A stretch of DNA of 64,000 nt from Vagococcus teuberi (lineage in GTDB: Bacteria > Bacillota > Bacilli > Lactobacillales > Vagococcaceae), in NCBI RefSeq assembly GCF_001870205.1, contig NZ_CP017267.1, positions 1,290,501-1,354,500 of the forward strand, given 5' to 3'. The translations under genes and the position numbers were made by a program. Shown piece after piece: positions 7,858 through 18,802 of the stretch (position 1 is its first letter; every line of letters starts with the position of its first letter). The notes below the pieces were generated by a model, which worked only from the letters and a program-made list of their open reading frames with translations, made no database searches and had not been told where the DNA came from.

Positions 7858-9612
7858 TTAAATAGTTGTTTCGCCTTCGTAGATATATCCCTGACGAGGA
7901 TCAATTGTTAAAGTTGTTCCATTTGAGATAACTGATGTTGCATCTTCAACACCAACAACTACTGGAATGTTTTCAGCAATGGCAACAACTGCTGCATGGC
8001 TAGTTAATCCACCATCTTCAACAACGATTGCTGAAGCTTTTGAGATAGCTGGCATGTAATCTTTATCTGTTGTTTTCACAACTAAGATAGCACCATCTTC
8101 CATCACTTTGTTTGCTTCGTCAGCAGAAGAAGCAACAATTGCTTTAGCTGAAACAGCTGTGTCACCAATTCCTTGTCCAGCACATAATTTAGAACCAATT
8201 AACTGAATTTTCATTAAGTTAGTTGTTCCTTTTTCACCGATTGGTGCTCCAGCAGTAATGATGATTAAATCACCATCTTTAGAGAAACCTGTTTCTTTTG
8301 CAATTTTAGTTGCAAGAACAAACATATCGTCTGTAGAATCTGGTTTAGATGTCACTATTGGGAATACACCCCAGTTTAATGCTAAACTTCTTGCTACACG
8401 ATCTGTAAATGTTACCGCTACAATGTGAGCTTTTGGACGATATTTAGAAATCATACGCGCTGTATGTCCTGATTCTGTCGCAGCCACAATTGTTTGGATG
8501 TCTAAGTTTTTAGCTGTATGTCCAACTGCTTGACCAATTGATTCAGTCATATCAGTTTTTCTATGTAATTTAAGAGCATATGCATCACGATCAGTTAAAT
8601 CAGCTTCTGTACGAACAGCGATATTTCTCATTGTTCTAACAGCTTCAATTGGGTATTCCCCTGCAGCTGTTTCACCAGATAACATAACTGCATCAGTTCC
8701 ATCATAAATCGCGTTTGCCACGTCACTTGCTTCAGCACGTGTTGGACGAGGATTTTTTTGCATAGAATCTAACATTTGAGTTGCCGTAATAACTGGTTTA
8801 CCTAAAGCATTACATTTTCTAATCATTTCTTTTTGTACAACTGGTACATTTTCAGTTGGAATTTCAACACCCATGTCACCACGAGCAACCATTAAACCAC
8901 TAGATACTTTTAAGATATCATCTAAGTTATCAATACCTTCTTGGTTTTCAATTTTAGAAATAATTTGAATATGTGTCGCATTTTCTTGTTCTAAGATTTC
9001 AGTGATTTCTAAAACATCACTTGGACGACGAACGAAACTTGCAGCGATGAAATCAACATCGTTTTCAATACCAAAACGAATATCAGCTGCATCTTTTTCA
9101 GTGATACCAGGTAAGTTAATACTTACGTTAGGTACGTTAACACCTTTTTTGTTTTTCAATACGCCTTCGTTTAATACTTTTGTGACGATTTCTTTATTAA
9201 CTGAATCGATTTCGATTACTTCTAAGTCAATTAATCCATCATCTAAAAGGATATGGCTTCCTACACGAACATCATCAATTAAACCTGGGTAAGTAATTGA
9301 GAATTTTTCTTTTGTTCCTTCTACTTCACTCATTGCAATGCGAACTGTATCACCAGTCATTAATTCAACGATGCCATCTTTCATATTATGCGTACGAATT
9401 TCTGGACCTTTTGTATCTAATAAAATTGCAATGGTTTTACCAGTAATTTTTGCCGCTTCACGAATATTTTTAATACGTGCTCCATGTTCTTCAAAATCTC
9501 CATGTGAAAAGTTCAAGCGAGCTACGTTCATTCCTGAATTCATTAATTCAACTAATGTGTCTAAAGATTCACTTGCTGGACCGATTGTACAAACAATTTT
9601 AGTTTTTTTCAT
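7858..9612 (-). CDS. pyk: pyruvate kinase
   Basis: The 584-residue enzyme makes pyruvate and ATP from phosphoenolpyruvate and ADP. The N-terminus [16 protein letters not shown], the active-site block [19 protein letters not shown] (about residues 219-237) and [12 protein letters not shown] are all present. After the allosteric C domain comes the extra domain of about 105 residues related to the PEP-utilising mobile domain ([20 protein letters not shown]), as in Bacillus and Enterococcus. It is co-transcribed with pfkA upstream, with a 34-base gap, and the operon ends in a strong terminator. Confidence 0.98.
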   Translation of the reverse strand: MKKTKIVCTIGPASESLDTLVELMNSGMNVARLNFSHGDFEEHGARIKNIREAAKITGKTIAILLDTKGPEIRTHNMKDGIVELMTGDTVRIAMSEVEGTKEKFSITYPGLIDDVRVGSHILLDDGLIDLEVIEIDSVNKEIVTKVLNEGVLKNKKGVNVPNVSINLPGITEKDAADIRFGIENDVDFIAASFVRRPSDVLEITEILEQENATHIQIISKIENQEGIDNLDDILKVSSGLMVARGDMGVEIPTENVPVVQKEMIRKCNALGKPVITATQMLDSMQKNPRPTRAEASDVANAIYDGTDAVMLSGETAAGEYPIEAVRTMRNIAVRTEADLTDRDAYALKLHRKTDMTESIGQAVGHTAKNLDIQTIVAATESGHTARMISKYRPKAHIVAVTFTDRVARSLALNWGVFPIVTSKPDSTDDMFVLATKIAKETGFSKDGDLIIITAGAPIGEKGTTNLMKIQLIGSKLCAGQGIGDTAVSAKAIVASSADEANKVMEDGAILVVKTTDKDYMPAISKASAIVVEDGGLTSHAAVVAIAENIPVVVGVEDATSVISNGTTLTIDPRQGYIYEGETTI

Positions 9613-9646
9613 GTAAAAAACGCTCCTTAGTATTTTTTTATTTATA

Positions 9647-10651
<1,005 letters not shown>

Positions 10652-10684
10652 TTATTATGTAAAAAATACTTAAATCCAAAGACT

Positions 10685-10713
10685 ATTCTACCATTATTTT
10701 CTGTAAATGTCTT
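10685..10713 (-). promoter_or_regulatory. candidate promoter of pfkA-pyk
   Basis: AAGACA (10713-10708) and TAGAAT (10690-10685) with a 17-bp spacer lie about 75 bases before the pfkA start. Confidence 0.45.
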
Positions 10714-10783
10714 TGCCTATCTATAAAAATTGAAAAAAAATTGAAAATACATTTTATCTTCTAATGTTTTTTTAAGAATCATT

Positions 10784-13700
10784 TCACTTGAATATGATCA
10801 TCCCTTCACCTAATAAAGAACTCACCTTACTAATTAATTCAGAATTATCATTTACCCAATAACGCTTATTTAACAACGTATTATCATGTTTATGACGAAA
10901 TACTAAAATAACCGGGCACTCTCCTGGAAATGACAATAACACACTTTGTAAATCTGCTAACAATTGATTCGTGTCATTTTCTTTCGTTATATTTATGAAA
11001 CATCTTAAAACTTCTTTCACATCTTTAGCTAAACGAACATCATTGGCAATGATTTGTAATTCTTGATTATAACGACTTTTTTCTACTTTTCCTCTAACAA
11101 CATAAACTTCTTGTTCCCCTAATATAGATTGTACTGCTCGGTAAACCGTTGGAAAAAGCGTGACAGACAACTTACCCGTTTGATCTGTTCCTTCAAGAAA
11201 CGCCATTGATTCCCCTTTTTTCGTGCGAATTTTTTTCACACTAGATGAATACAACAACACCGTCACTTCTTGATTAGGTATTAGCTGTGATGCTTTAGTA
11301 GTAGATAGACTAATGAATTTATTTGCATAAAAATCAACTGGATGAGCAGACACATACGTCCCTAAGTACTCCACTTCTTGTTCCAATTTTTCTTCGACAG
11401 TAAAATCTGTACATGTTTCCTTCTTTAAAGCAAGTATATCTAATAAATCTACACTGCCACCACTATATTCGATATTTTGTATCATAGAATCTAAGTCAAT
11501 AATCAACTGTTTTCTATTTTGATGCAACCGATCAAACGCACCAATATAAATCAATGGCAAAATATTCGCTTGTTTTAACCACTTGCCACTAATTCGTATC
11601 AGGAAATTCTCTAATGACTTAAATGGACCTCCTTCTTTTCGAATAGTTAAAAGATGTTGGATAAAATCTTTTCGAATCCCTTTGACAGATGAAAAGCCAT
11701 AAATAATATTGCCTTTATTAAACGTAAAACTGTATTCACTTCTATTAATATCTGGTGGAGTAATCGTTAAACCGGCTTCTTTTGCCTCCACCACGTATTC
11801 GTTCATTTTTGCTGGATTATTTTTCACTGAATGCAAAATTGCTTGGAAAAAGGCCGTTGGATAATGAACTTTTAAATACGCCATCTGATACGCAATCACT
11901 GAATACACGACTGCATGCGAGCGGTTAAACCCATAATTAGCAAAACGTTCGATGTAATCATACACTTGCATCGCCACGTCTTTTGTATAGCCTTGTTTTA
12001 ACGCACCATTGACAAAATGATCACGCTCTGTATCAATCACATCCTTGCTTTTTTTACTAATTGCACGACGTAAAATATCCGCTTCACCTAAACTAAATCC
12101 AGCCATTTTGGATGCCACTTGCATAACTTGTTCTTGGTAAACAATAATCCCATAAGTATAATGTAAAATTGGTTTTAAACTGTCATGCGGATAAGTAATT
12201 GGCTCTTGTCCTTTTTTTCGTCGCACAAACGTGTCAATGTTTTCCATTGGACCCGGTCGATACAACGCATTGACTGATGCGATATCTTCAATAGATGTTG
12301 GACCTAATTTCCGCAGAACATTTTTTATTCCTTTTGACTCAAATTGAAACACGCCGACCGTGTTGCCCTGGCTAAATAATTCTAACGTTTTTTCATCATC
12401 TAAAGGAATATCGGCTAATGATAAATGCTTTCCTGTCTGATATTCGATTGAAGATAGTGCGTTTCCTATGATAGACAGGTTTCGTAAACCAAGAAAATCC
12501 ATTTTTAACAAACCAATCTCTTCAACTTCTCCCATCGCAAACTGGGTTAATGGAATACCGTTGTTTCCTTCTTGCAATGGAATGAGGTTTGTTAAATCTT
12601 GGTCACTAATCACAACCCCTGCCGCATGCGTTGACACATGTCTTGGCAATCCTTCAATCCGTTTTGCTGTATCAAAGAGTAATTTGTTTTTATAAGAATG
12701 GCCCACTAATTCACGCAATGTTTTCGATTTATCATACGCCTCACTAAGTGTTATCTTTAAATCTTTTGGAATAGCATTAGCCCAACGATTAGCTTCATTT
12801 TGTGATAAACCAAACACGCGACTGACATCTCTGATAGCCATTTTCGCCGCAAGAGTACCAAACGTTGCAATTTGTGCTACTCGGTTCTCACCATATTTTT
12901 TATTAACGTATTGTAGTAATTCTTCACGCCTATTATCAGGAATATCCATATCAATATCCGGCATGGTGTACCGTTCTTTATTTAAAAATCGCTCAAAAAG
13001 TAACTGATACTCGATTGGGTCAACATCAGTAATTTGCAAGACATATGATACGAGAGATCCCGCTGCAGAACCACGACAAGCTGTCACGATATGATGATCT
13101 CTAGCATATTTCATGACGTCCCACACAATTAGAAAATAATCATCGTATCCCATCTCATGAATCACGTCTAACTCCATATCAAGACGTGCGTGATATTCTT
13201 CATTTAGTTGTCCTTGCAATCTAAACTCAAGACCAGATTGGCATAATTGACGCAAATAAGTATATGCTGTTTCCTTTTCTGGCACTAGAAAACTTGGTAA
13301 TAGTTTTTGATGCAATGGAATCTCTAAATCAATCATCTCAACAATTTTTTGACTATTGATTAAACAATCAGACAAACCCTTTTCTTCATAAAGTATTTTA
13401 AAGTCAGTCATTTGTGGTAAATAATAATCACCAGATAATTGTTCAAAATCTACATGAATCACGTCACCTGTTTCAATGTGTTCTAAGACAGTCACAGAAA
13501 AGTCATCACTTGGGTTTAAATATCGGACATCTTGCAGTGGCACAACTGGTAAACTATATTTTTTATAATAATATTGCCAATACTCTAACTCTTCACCTTT
13601 AGCCTTTAAAGCATTTATTCCACCATATACATCTGTATTTTTTAGCAGGTCTAACAAGTCGATTGTTCGATGCTCCATTTGCTCACTACCAACTGCTCGT

Positions 13701-14104
13701 TGCAACTGATATAACTCACTTGTTTGCCACGGGAAAATAACGATCAAATCACTTAAATAAGGCTGGATTTCCTCTAAAGAAAATAACTCTTTTCTGTCTG
13801 TCATCGCTTTTTCCGTCGCAATTTTCATCAAATGATGGTAACCAGAAAGATTTTTAGCTAGTAAAATAAGTTGCGCATCAATTTGTTCTTTCGTTCTATA
13901 TGAAAGGGTCATTCCAATCAGTGGTTTAATCCCTTGTCTGATACATTCTTGATAAAATAAAACGACACCATGAAGGGTATCAATATCAGTAATCGCTAAA
14001 CTTGTGTAGCCACGTTCTTTGGCTTCAAACACAAGATCCTTTATGCGATTGGTACTGGATAATAATGAATATTCTGATCTAACTTGTAACTGTCCCAAAT
14101 CCAT
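10784..14104 (-). CDS. dnaE: DNA polymerase III alpha subunit DnaE
   Basis: The 1106-residue protein starts with a PHP domain (residues 1 to about 210). It continues with the C-family polymerase core, with GSAAGSLVSY and the catalytic PDIDMDIPD (about residues 380-388), then helix-hairpin-helix and OB-fold regions at the C-terminus. There is no DnaQ-type exonuclease insertion, so this is DnaE and not PolC. In Firmicutes DnaE extends primers on the lagging strand and takes part in mutagenic repair, beside the main replicase PolC. It lies directly upstream of pfkA-pyk, a typical Lactobacillales order. Confidence 0.97.
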   Translation of the reverse strand: MDLGQLQVRSEYSLLSSTNRIKDLVFEAKERGYTSLAITDIDTLHGVVLFYQECIRQGIKPLIGMTLSYRTKEQIDAQLILLAKNLSGYHHLMKIATEKAMTDRKELFSLEEIQPYLSDLIVIFPWQTSELYQLQRAVGSEQMEHRTIDLLDLLKNTDVYGGINALKAKGEELEYWQYYYKKYSLPVVPLQDVRYLNPSDDFSVTVLEHIETGDVIHVDFEQLSGDYYLPQMTDFKILYEEKGLSDCLINSQKIVEMIDLEIPLHQKLLPSFLVPEKETAYTYLRQLCQSGLEFRLQGQLNEEYHARLDMELDVIHEMGYDDYFLIVWDVMKYARDHHIVTACRGSAAGSLVSYVLQITDVDPIEYQLLFERFLNKERYTMPDIDMDIPDNRREELLQYVNKKYGENRVAQIATFGTLAAKMAIRDVSRVFGLSQNEANRWANAIPKDLKITLSEAYDKSKTLRELVGHSYKNKLLFDTAKRIEGLPRHVSTHAAGVVISDQDLTNLIPLQEGNNGIPLTQFAMGEVEEIGLLKMDFLGLRNLSIIGNALSSIEYQTGKHLSLADIPLDDEKTLELFSQGNTVGVFQFESKGIKNVLRKLGPTSIEDIASVNALYRPGPMENIDTFVRRKKGQEPITYPHDSLKPILHYTYGIIVYQEQVMQVASKMAGFSLGEADILRRAISKKSKDVIDTERDHFVNGALKQGYTKDVAMQVYDYIERFANYGFNRSHAVVYSVIAYQMAYLKVHYPTAFFQAILHSVKNNPAKMNEYVVEAKEAGLTITPPDINRSEYSFTFNKGNIIYGFSSVKGIRKDFIQHLLTIRKEGGPFKSLENFLIRISGKWLKQANILPLIYIGAFDRLHQNRKQLIIDLDSMIQNIEYSGGSVDLLDILALKKETCTDFTVEEKLEQEVEYLGTYVSAHPVDFYANKFISLSTTKASQLIPNQEVTVLLYSSSVKKIRTKKGESMAFLEGTDQTGKLSVTLFPTVYRAVQSILGEQEVYVVRGKVEKSRYNQELQIIANDVRLAKDVKEVLRCFINITKENDTNQLLADLQSVLLSFPGECPVILVFRHKHDNTLLNKRYWVNDNSELISKVSSLLGEGMIIFK

Positions 14105-14236
14105 GAAACCCCTCCATTAATCTTCTCTTTTTAGTATACCATAATAAGTCGCACTCTCTTTATAAACAACACTTTCAATCCTTTACTTTTAAAGCAAAGA
14201 TTGGTAAACTTATTCTTGAAAAGAGGTGCATTAGAC

Positions 14237-14440
14237 ATGGGAAGAATTGTTGTCTTTATTTGGGCAATTTTATTAGGACAAGTGGTTAGTTATATTGGTG
14301 GAGCACTTCATGGAATCACTGATTACAACTTCACTGGAACTGTGATTGTATCTTTAATTGCTTGTGCCATCGTAATGATTATTGCTGAAGTAGCAGCGCC
14401 AAGCGACGAAAAAAAATCAAAAAATAAAAAAAACATGTAG
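14237..14440 (+). CDS. small membrane protein, DUF2929 (YjzD-like)
   Basis: The ATG at 14237 follows AGAGGTG with good spacing and gives 67 residues. A longer frame from 14201 would place this site inside the gene. Two membrane helices (FIWAILLGQVVSYIGGAL and TVIVSLIACAIVMIIAEV) are followed by a lysine-rich tail (DEKKSKNKKNM). The pattern fits DUF2929, represented by YjzD of Bacillus, whose function is unknown. It is a single-gene unit divergent from dnaE. Confidence 0.8.
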   Translation: MGRIVVFIWAILLGQVVSYIGGALHGITDYNFTGTVIVSLIACAIVMIIAEVAAPSDEKKSKNKKNM

Positions 14441-14463
14441 GAGACTTTTCTCTTACATGTTTT
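14430..14463. terminator. bidirectional terminator between the DUF2929 gene and the PmrA-like gene
   Basis: ACATGTA and its complement (14433-14439 with 14454-14460), with an inner GAGA/TCTC helix, have A-runs before and T-runs after. The rightward stop codon lies in the stem. Confidence 0.85.
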
Positions 14464-14467
14464 TTAT

Positions 14468-15685
14468 TTAATGTTTAAACTCTTTTATCAACTCTTTAAT
14501 AGATAGCTGATTTTTAAAGTTAAAGAAACTAATGGTAATATTCATCAAAATCAGTATACTTGTTGCGACAAATACCGCACGATAACCAAATCCATTTGCT
14601 ACAAGTGAGCCAACCATTGGCCCTGCAACTTGCCCTAGACTCGTAAACATTTGGTTAAAACTAAAAACCCGGCCAACACCATTCATTGGTGTGATTTTAC
14701 TAATCAGCGTATTAACTGATGGCATTAATGCCCCTGTTGAAAAGCCTAGTAGAAAACGACACACACCTAATTGAAACGGCGACTGGACCATTGACATTGG
14801 TAAAATAAATAAAAACGACAACACCAAACCACCTATTAAGACATAATGACTGCCAATACGATCTCCTAATTTACCCAAAAAAGGTGCAGCAAAAAACTCA
14901 GAGACACCAGCAACAGACACAATCAATCCACTGACAAACAAAATATTACTCGTTTGACCACCAAGTTCTCTCACATACAAAGTTAAAATAGGGCTGATAC
15001 TAGTCATTCCTATTTGGATAATAGCCGTAGTGATAAACAAACCAATTAATACTTTCGGTTGTTTCACACTTTGAAAGACTTCTTTTGTTGATACCATATC
15101 TTTTCTTTCAACAGGTTCAAAATCTTCATGAATAAAAAAGATAGTAAGCATGGTTGTCACAAATAAAATACTCCCTGTTACTAAGAAAACATTTTTAATA
15201 CCAACAGTCTCTGCTAACAGTCCACCTAGTGACGGGCCAATTAAACTTCCGGCTACTGCTCCTGTTGCTAGTGTTCCTAAAGCCATTCCATTTTTATCCT
15301 TTGGCGCCTGCGAAGCAATCATTGCTGTTGCATTTGGAACATACCCAGATAACAATCCATTACAAAATCTCATAAATAATAACCAAAATACATTCGGAAC
15401 AAACGCTAATGACCCCATCGTGATTGTCATACCTGCTGCTGCACGAATCATCATTATTTTGCGGCCTTTTCTATCAGCTAAACTACCCCATAATGGTGCT
15501 ACAATAGCTGCAGACAACGCGGTTAAACTAATAGATAATCCAGCATAAAATTCTACTTTATCGCTTGGTGCTCCCAATTGTTCGATGTATATTGAGATAA
15601 ACGGCATCACTAAACTATAACTCGCACCAGTAAAGAAACACCCAATCCAAGCAATATACATATTTCGTTTCCAGTCAACCTTCAT
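14468..15685 (-). CDS. pmrA: MFS multidrug efflux transporter, PmrA-like
   Basis: The ATG at 15685 (MKVDWKRNMYIAWIGCFFTG) gives 405 residues; an in-frame GTG five codons earlier overlaps the AAAGGGTGG site. Twelve membrane helices and GSLADRKGRKIMMIRAAAGM after helix 2 identify an MFS drug pump. The segments WKRNMYIAWIG, FVPNVFWLLFMRFCNG and YVPNATAMIASQAPK closely resemble streptococcal PmrA, a fluoroquinolone and dye exporter. The substrates here are inferred from that resemblance. The gene is monocistronic and converges on a DUF2929 gene. Confidence 0.85.
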   Translation of the reverse strand: MKVDWKRNMYIAWIGCFFTGASYSLVMPFISIYIEQLGAPSDKVEFYAGLSISLTALSAAIVAPLWGSLADRKGRKIMMIRAAAGMTITMGSLAFVPNVFWLLFMRFCNGLLSGYVPNATAMIASQAPKDKNGMALGTLATGAVAGSLIGPSLGGLLAETVGIKNVFLVTGSILFVTTMLTIFFIHEDFEPVERKDMVSTKEVFQSVKQPKVLIGLFITTAIIQIGMTSISPILTLYVRELGGQTSNILFVSGLIVSVAGVSEFFAAPFLGKLGDRIGSHYVLIGGLVLSFLFILPMSMVQSPFQLGVCRFLLGFSTGALMPSVNTLISKITPMNGVGRVFSFNQMFTSLGQVAGPMVGSLVANGFGYRAVFVATSILILMNITISFFNFKNQLSIKELIKEFKH

Positions 15686-15819
15686 CGAAATAATATCCAC
15701 CCTTTCATTTATTCTTGTATATTATACTCCTATTGCATCTAAATGAAAGTAAATAGGATATTTTTTCTTAATTTGGTCAAAATAATTTTATATGCCGTTA
15801 TATACTCATTACAGTATTT

Positions 15820-15888
15820 CTAGTTTTTAATCTTATCAGATAGAAACCTCTCGCTTTCGTGAACAGATTTCTTAATATCAACTAGCTC
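15820..15888 (-). other. in-frame open extension after the stop of the small ORF at 15889
   Basis: Directly after the TAA of the 40-codon ORF the same frame stays open for 22 codons (ELVDIKKSVHESERFLSDKI and two more) before a TAG. Its charged helical composition continues that of the ORF, so the TAA may have interrupted a 63-codon gene. Confidence 0.35.
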
Positions 15889-16011
15889 TTACTTTATTTT
15901 TATCATATTATATACTTTAAGCTGATCTTTATAACTTTCTAAAGCCTCGTTTTCTGATTCTTTTAACATATCGTTCATTTTATTTTGCCACTTACTTGTA
16001 TTTGTCACCAT
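15889..16011 (-). CDS. small charged protein of unknown function (40 residues)
   Basis: This ORF has GAGGTG six bases before an ATG and encodes MVTNTSKWQNKMNDMLKESE and 20 further residues, a hydrophilic peptide with a predicted helix. I do not recognise it. It occupies most of the gap of about 400 bases between two efflux pump genes. The ribosome binding site is the main evidence that it is translated. The frame continues past the stop, so it may be a truncated form of a 63-residue protein. Confidence 0.5.
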   Translation of the reverse strand: MVTNTSKWQNKMNDMLKESENEALESYKDQLKVYNMIKIK

Positions 16012-16096
16012 AATAATCACCTCATTACAATCATACGACATTATTTTCTTCTGTTACATACAAATAGCACTTTTTTATAGTATATGTATATTTAAA

Positions 16097-16122
16097 AAAT
16101 CTTTAGATTTCTCTAAAGATTT
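16097..16122 (-). terminator. terminator of the efflux gene at 16113
   Basis: An 11-bp stem (AAATCTTTAGA with its complement, loop of four) is followed by a T-rich tail leftward. The stop codon of the gene lies within the stem. Confidence 0.85.
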
Positions 16123-17480
16123 TCGTTTTTATTCGATTTAAATGTTTTAATAACAAATAAACTACTCATTAGTAATAAAATAAATAAACAGACTAAAGCT
16201 ACTTTTGACCCAGTACTTGTTCCTTGAACAAAATCATTTTGTCCTGATTGAAAAATTCCCACAACAATTGCGACAAATGACGTTGAAATAGCACCCATAA
16301 ATTGTTGTAATGTACTAAAAATGGCATTTCCATCATCTTGTAAAGATTCTTTAATAGAAGATAAGCCAACAGTCATGACATTACTGTAAGACAAGCCCAC
16401 ACCTATCATAAAAGTGACATGAGATAAAATAATCAATGCAATGTTTCCTGTTTGAATCACCATAATTAACATTAACCAACCTAAAATCGCAAATAATATT
16501 CCCACACCTATGGGCTTTTTAAATCCTAACTTATCTAATATTTTTCCTGACACTGGTGCAAATAACGCACCGATTAAAGCCCCGGGAAACATCATCATCC
16601 CAGCATTCGAAGCTGGAACATTTTGGACGATTTGAATAAAGTTTGGTAAAACAAACGATACACCAAGTAAAAGAATTTGATAAACCAAGAATGACATTAA
16701 GTAAATCGTAAAGCGAGTATTTTTAAAAACAACTAAATTAAGTAATGTTTTTTGTTTATTTGTTTTATAGAATAACCCAGCACTGATTAATCCAATCACT
16801 AAAGCTACCCATCCTAACGGTTGTTCTAAATAACTAAAGAACATCAACAATCCAGTAAACATCACGGATAAATAAAGAACCGCTTTGACATTAATTGAAT
16901 CACTAATTGATTTTTCTTCTTCTGGGATGGCATACAATCCAACAAGTGTTGAAACAATCAATACTGGAATCAACAATTTATAAATATATGTCCAGTCTAG
17001 TGTGGTCGTCAATATACCACCATATGTCGGCCCCATCGCTGGTGCAATCGAGGTTGTAAGATTTCCAATACCAATCATCATCCCACGTTTTTCCATTAGG
17101 ACTTTTGTTAAAATAATGTTAAACATTAAAGGTAAAGCAATACCTGTGGCTATACCTTGTAATACACGACCAATCAGCAACATAATAAACCCACCAGCAA
17201 AGGCATCGATAGCAACTCCTAATAAAAACAATACACTTGAAACCGCAAACAACTTCCGGCGGCTAACGTTTTTTATTAAGTAAGATGACAGTGGCACAAC
17301 GATCGAAATCATCAATAGATAAATCGTCGTCACCCATTGCACTTGTGATGTTGAAATACTAAAATCTTCCATTAACGTTGGAAACGTCACGTTCATTGCT
17401 GTTTCAATCAACACTCCCGAAAAAGCCATCATACCAGTTGCTAGAACAGCTAGATTAACATGAAATTTCTTTTCTGACAT
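16113..17480 (-). CDS. MFS efflux transporter, DHA2 (EmrB/QacA-like) family
   Basis: The ATG at 17480 follows GGAGGG and gives 455 residues with about 14 membrane helices, the count typical of the DHA2 drug:proton antiporters (LmrB, EmrB, QacA). Visible motifs are VQWVTTIYLLMISIVVPLSS in helix 2, GRVLQGIATGIALPL (motif B, about residue 105) and APAMGPTYGGIL (motif C). The substrate is unknown. A promoter, a hairpin and a complete intrinsic terminator sit in the 5' leader, so expression is probably set by attenuation. The gene has its own downstream terminator and is monocistronic. Confidence 0.86.
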   Translation of the reverse strand: MSEKKFHVNLAVLATGMMAFSGVLIETAMNVTFPTLMEDFSISTSQVQWVTTIYLLMISIVVPLSSYLIKNVSRRKLFAVSSVLFLLGVAIDAFAGGFIMLLIGRVLQGIATGIALPLMFNIILTKVLMEKRGMMIGIGNLTTSIAPAMGPTYGGILTTTLDWTYIYKLLIPVLIVSTLVGLYAIPEEEKSISDSINVKAVLYLSVMFTGLLMFFSYLEQPLGWVALVIGLISAGLFYKTNKQKTLLNLVVFKNTRFTIYLMSFLVYQILLLGVSFVLPNFIQIVQNVPASNAGMMMFPGALIGALFAPVSGKILDKLGFKKPIGVGILFAILGWLMLIMVIQTGNIALIILSHVTFMIGVGLSYSNVMTVGLSSIKESLQDDGNAIFSTLQQFMGAISTSFVAIVVGIFQSGQNDFVQGTSTGSKVALVCLFILLLMSSLFVIKTFKSNKNENL

Positions 17481-17503
17481 AAAAAATCCCTCCATTTTTC
17501 CAT

Positions 17504-17574
17504 AAAAAAAACGAAACTTATCCCTAAAGATAAATTTCGCCTCTCTCTCGACACAAGTCAGACTTGTGTTATCT
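17504..17574 (-). promoter_or_regulatory. candidate transcription attenuator in the leader of the DHA2 efflux gene
   Basis: The leader holds a hairpin (ACACAAGT-N3-ACTTGTGT, 17551-17569) and then a terminator (stem 17512-17522 with 17529-17539, eight U at 17511-17504) just before the ribosome binding site. AGATAA (17574-17569) can pair with TTATCT (17533-17528), which would break the terminator stem. No leader peptide with a ribosome binding site was seen. Confidence 0.6.
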
Positions 17575-17594
17575 GTACGATTTATTCCCTTATT

Positions 17595-17623
17595 AGTTTA
17601 AAAAAAAAAACATCACTTGTCAA
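17595..17623 (-). promoter_or_regulatory. promoter of the DHA2 efflux gene
   Basis: A perfect TTGACA (17623-17618) and TAAACT (17600-17595) have a 17-bp spacer that contains eleven T in a row. This predicts a leader of about 105 bases. Confidence 0.65.
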
Positions 17624-17643
17624 CCAATAAAAGTAAAATTCAC

Positions 17644-18366
17644 TTAAAAAGAATTCACCACAAAATCAAAGACTTCTTTTTCTTTTTCTAACGTGTCATA
17701 TGCAAAATCTGGATGCCATTGAACACCTAGTATTTTATGATTATCAGAAGATGATTCGATTGATTCCACTACACCATCTTCACTGACTGCTGTTATTTTC
17801 AAATCATTACCAATTTTGTTGATACTTTGAAAATGAAACGAATTAACTGTTGCGTTCGCACCATAAATTGGACGCAATAAACTGTCACTTTCCAAATAAA
17901 TATCATGCGTCGCAACCCACCTTTCAATAGGGGCTTGCATATGGCGGATTGGTTCTGGATTGCGTAAACTTAAATCTTGATGAAGTGTTCCACCTAAATA
18001 AACATTGACTAATTGCATACCACGACAAACACCAAAAATTGGTTTTTGTTGCTTAATCGCTTCTTTAATCAATGCCATTTCAAAAACATCTCGTTCAAGT
18101 AATGACAAATGCTCATTGATTGGTTCTTTTCCTTCAAGATAAAGTGTTGGCGTCACATTTTGACCGCCCGTTAAAATAAGTTTATCAATCAAACTCACGT
18201 ATGTCTTTGCATCCTCTTTTTTACCTAAAGGAATCACAACAGGTACACCCCCCACTTCTTGGACTGCACGAACATAGCCAGCTGGTAAATATGATATTGG
18301 CAAATTATGCAACGTCTCTCCTGAATCGATTATTTCATTAGCCGAAATCCCTATCATTTTTTTCAT
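17644..18366 (-). CDS. gamma-glutamyl-gamma-aminobutyrate hydrolase-like class I amidotransferase
   Basis: The ATG at 18366 (MKKMIGISANEI) follows GGAGG and gives 240 residues. The protein belongs to peptidase C26, as PuuD does. The oxyanion turn LILTGGQNV, the nucleophile elbow GVCRGMQLVNVYLGG (Cys about residue 117) and the histidine in GVQWHPDF are present. The usual acidic residue two after this His is Glu, whereas here it is Asp. Family members cleave gamma-glutamyl amides such as gamma-glutamyl-GABA. No polyamine genes adjoin it, so the substrate is open. Confidence 0.82.
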   Translation of the reverse strand: MKKMIGISANEIIDSGETLHNLPISYLPAGYVRAVQEVGGVPVVIPLGKKEDAKTYVSLIDKLILTGGQNVTPTLYLEGKEPINEHLSLLERDVFEMALIKEAIKQQKPIFGVCRGMQLVNVYLGGTLHQDLSLRNPEPIRHMQAPIERWVATHDIYLESDSLLRPIYGANATVNSFHFQSINKIGNDLKITAVSEDGVVESIESSSDNHKILGVQWHPDFAYDTLEKEKEVFDFVVNSF

Positions 18367-18421
18367 TAAATGCCTCCAATTTATATTAATCACGATGCTT
18401 TTGGCATGTGCTAAAAAGATA

Positions 18422-18802
18422 TTATTTAAAATTATTCTGTGAGTATATCGGTGTCATATGTTCCAAGTCAAGTCCTCCAATTTTTTCATCCAACTTTATT
18501 ACAACTTTTTTCTTTTTGACACTATAATAAAAATACTTTTTATCATCTTTTTTACTTTCGATGACACCCACATAACGACCATCAATATTATAAATAGCCA
18601 GTGGTAACTCATCTAACGTTTTATTATCCAGTCCGTAATCATTCAATACCTCATTTTTTTTCTCTTCATTAAAATTATTTATTTTAGACATTAAGGCTGA
18701 TTTGACTTCCCCATAAATAGCCTTGTCTCCTGTACCTTTATTTGTACAACCTGCAATCATAATTAAAACAGATAAAATAACAAAAAAATAGACTCTTTTC
18801 AT
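18422..18802 (-). CDS. small lipoprotein of unknown function
   Basis: The ATG at 18802 follows GGAGG and gives 126 residues. It has a signal peptide (MKRVYFFVILSVLIMIAGC) with lipobox IAGC, so the mature protein should be anchored outside the membrane through Cys19. The rest is hydrophilic and lysine-rich, with a likely helix then beta strands (YVGVIESKKDDKKYFYY). No family could be recognised. It lies upstream of the C26 hydrolase gene in the same direction, 55 bases apart, and may be co-transcribed with it. Confidence 0.72.
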   Translation of the reverse strand: MKRVYFFVILSVLIMIAGCTNKGTGDKAIYGEVKSALMSKINNFNEEKKNEVLNDYGLDNKTLDELPLAIYNIDGRYVGVIESKKDDKKYFYYSVKKKKVVIKLDEKIGGLDLEHMTPIYSQNNFK

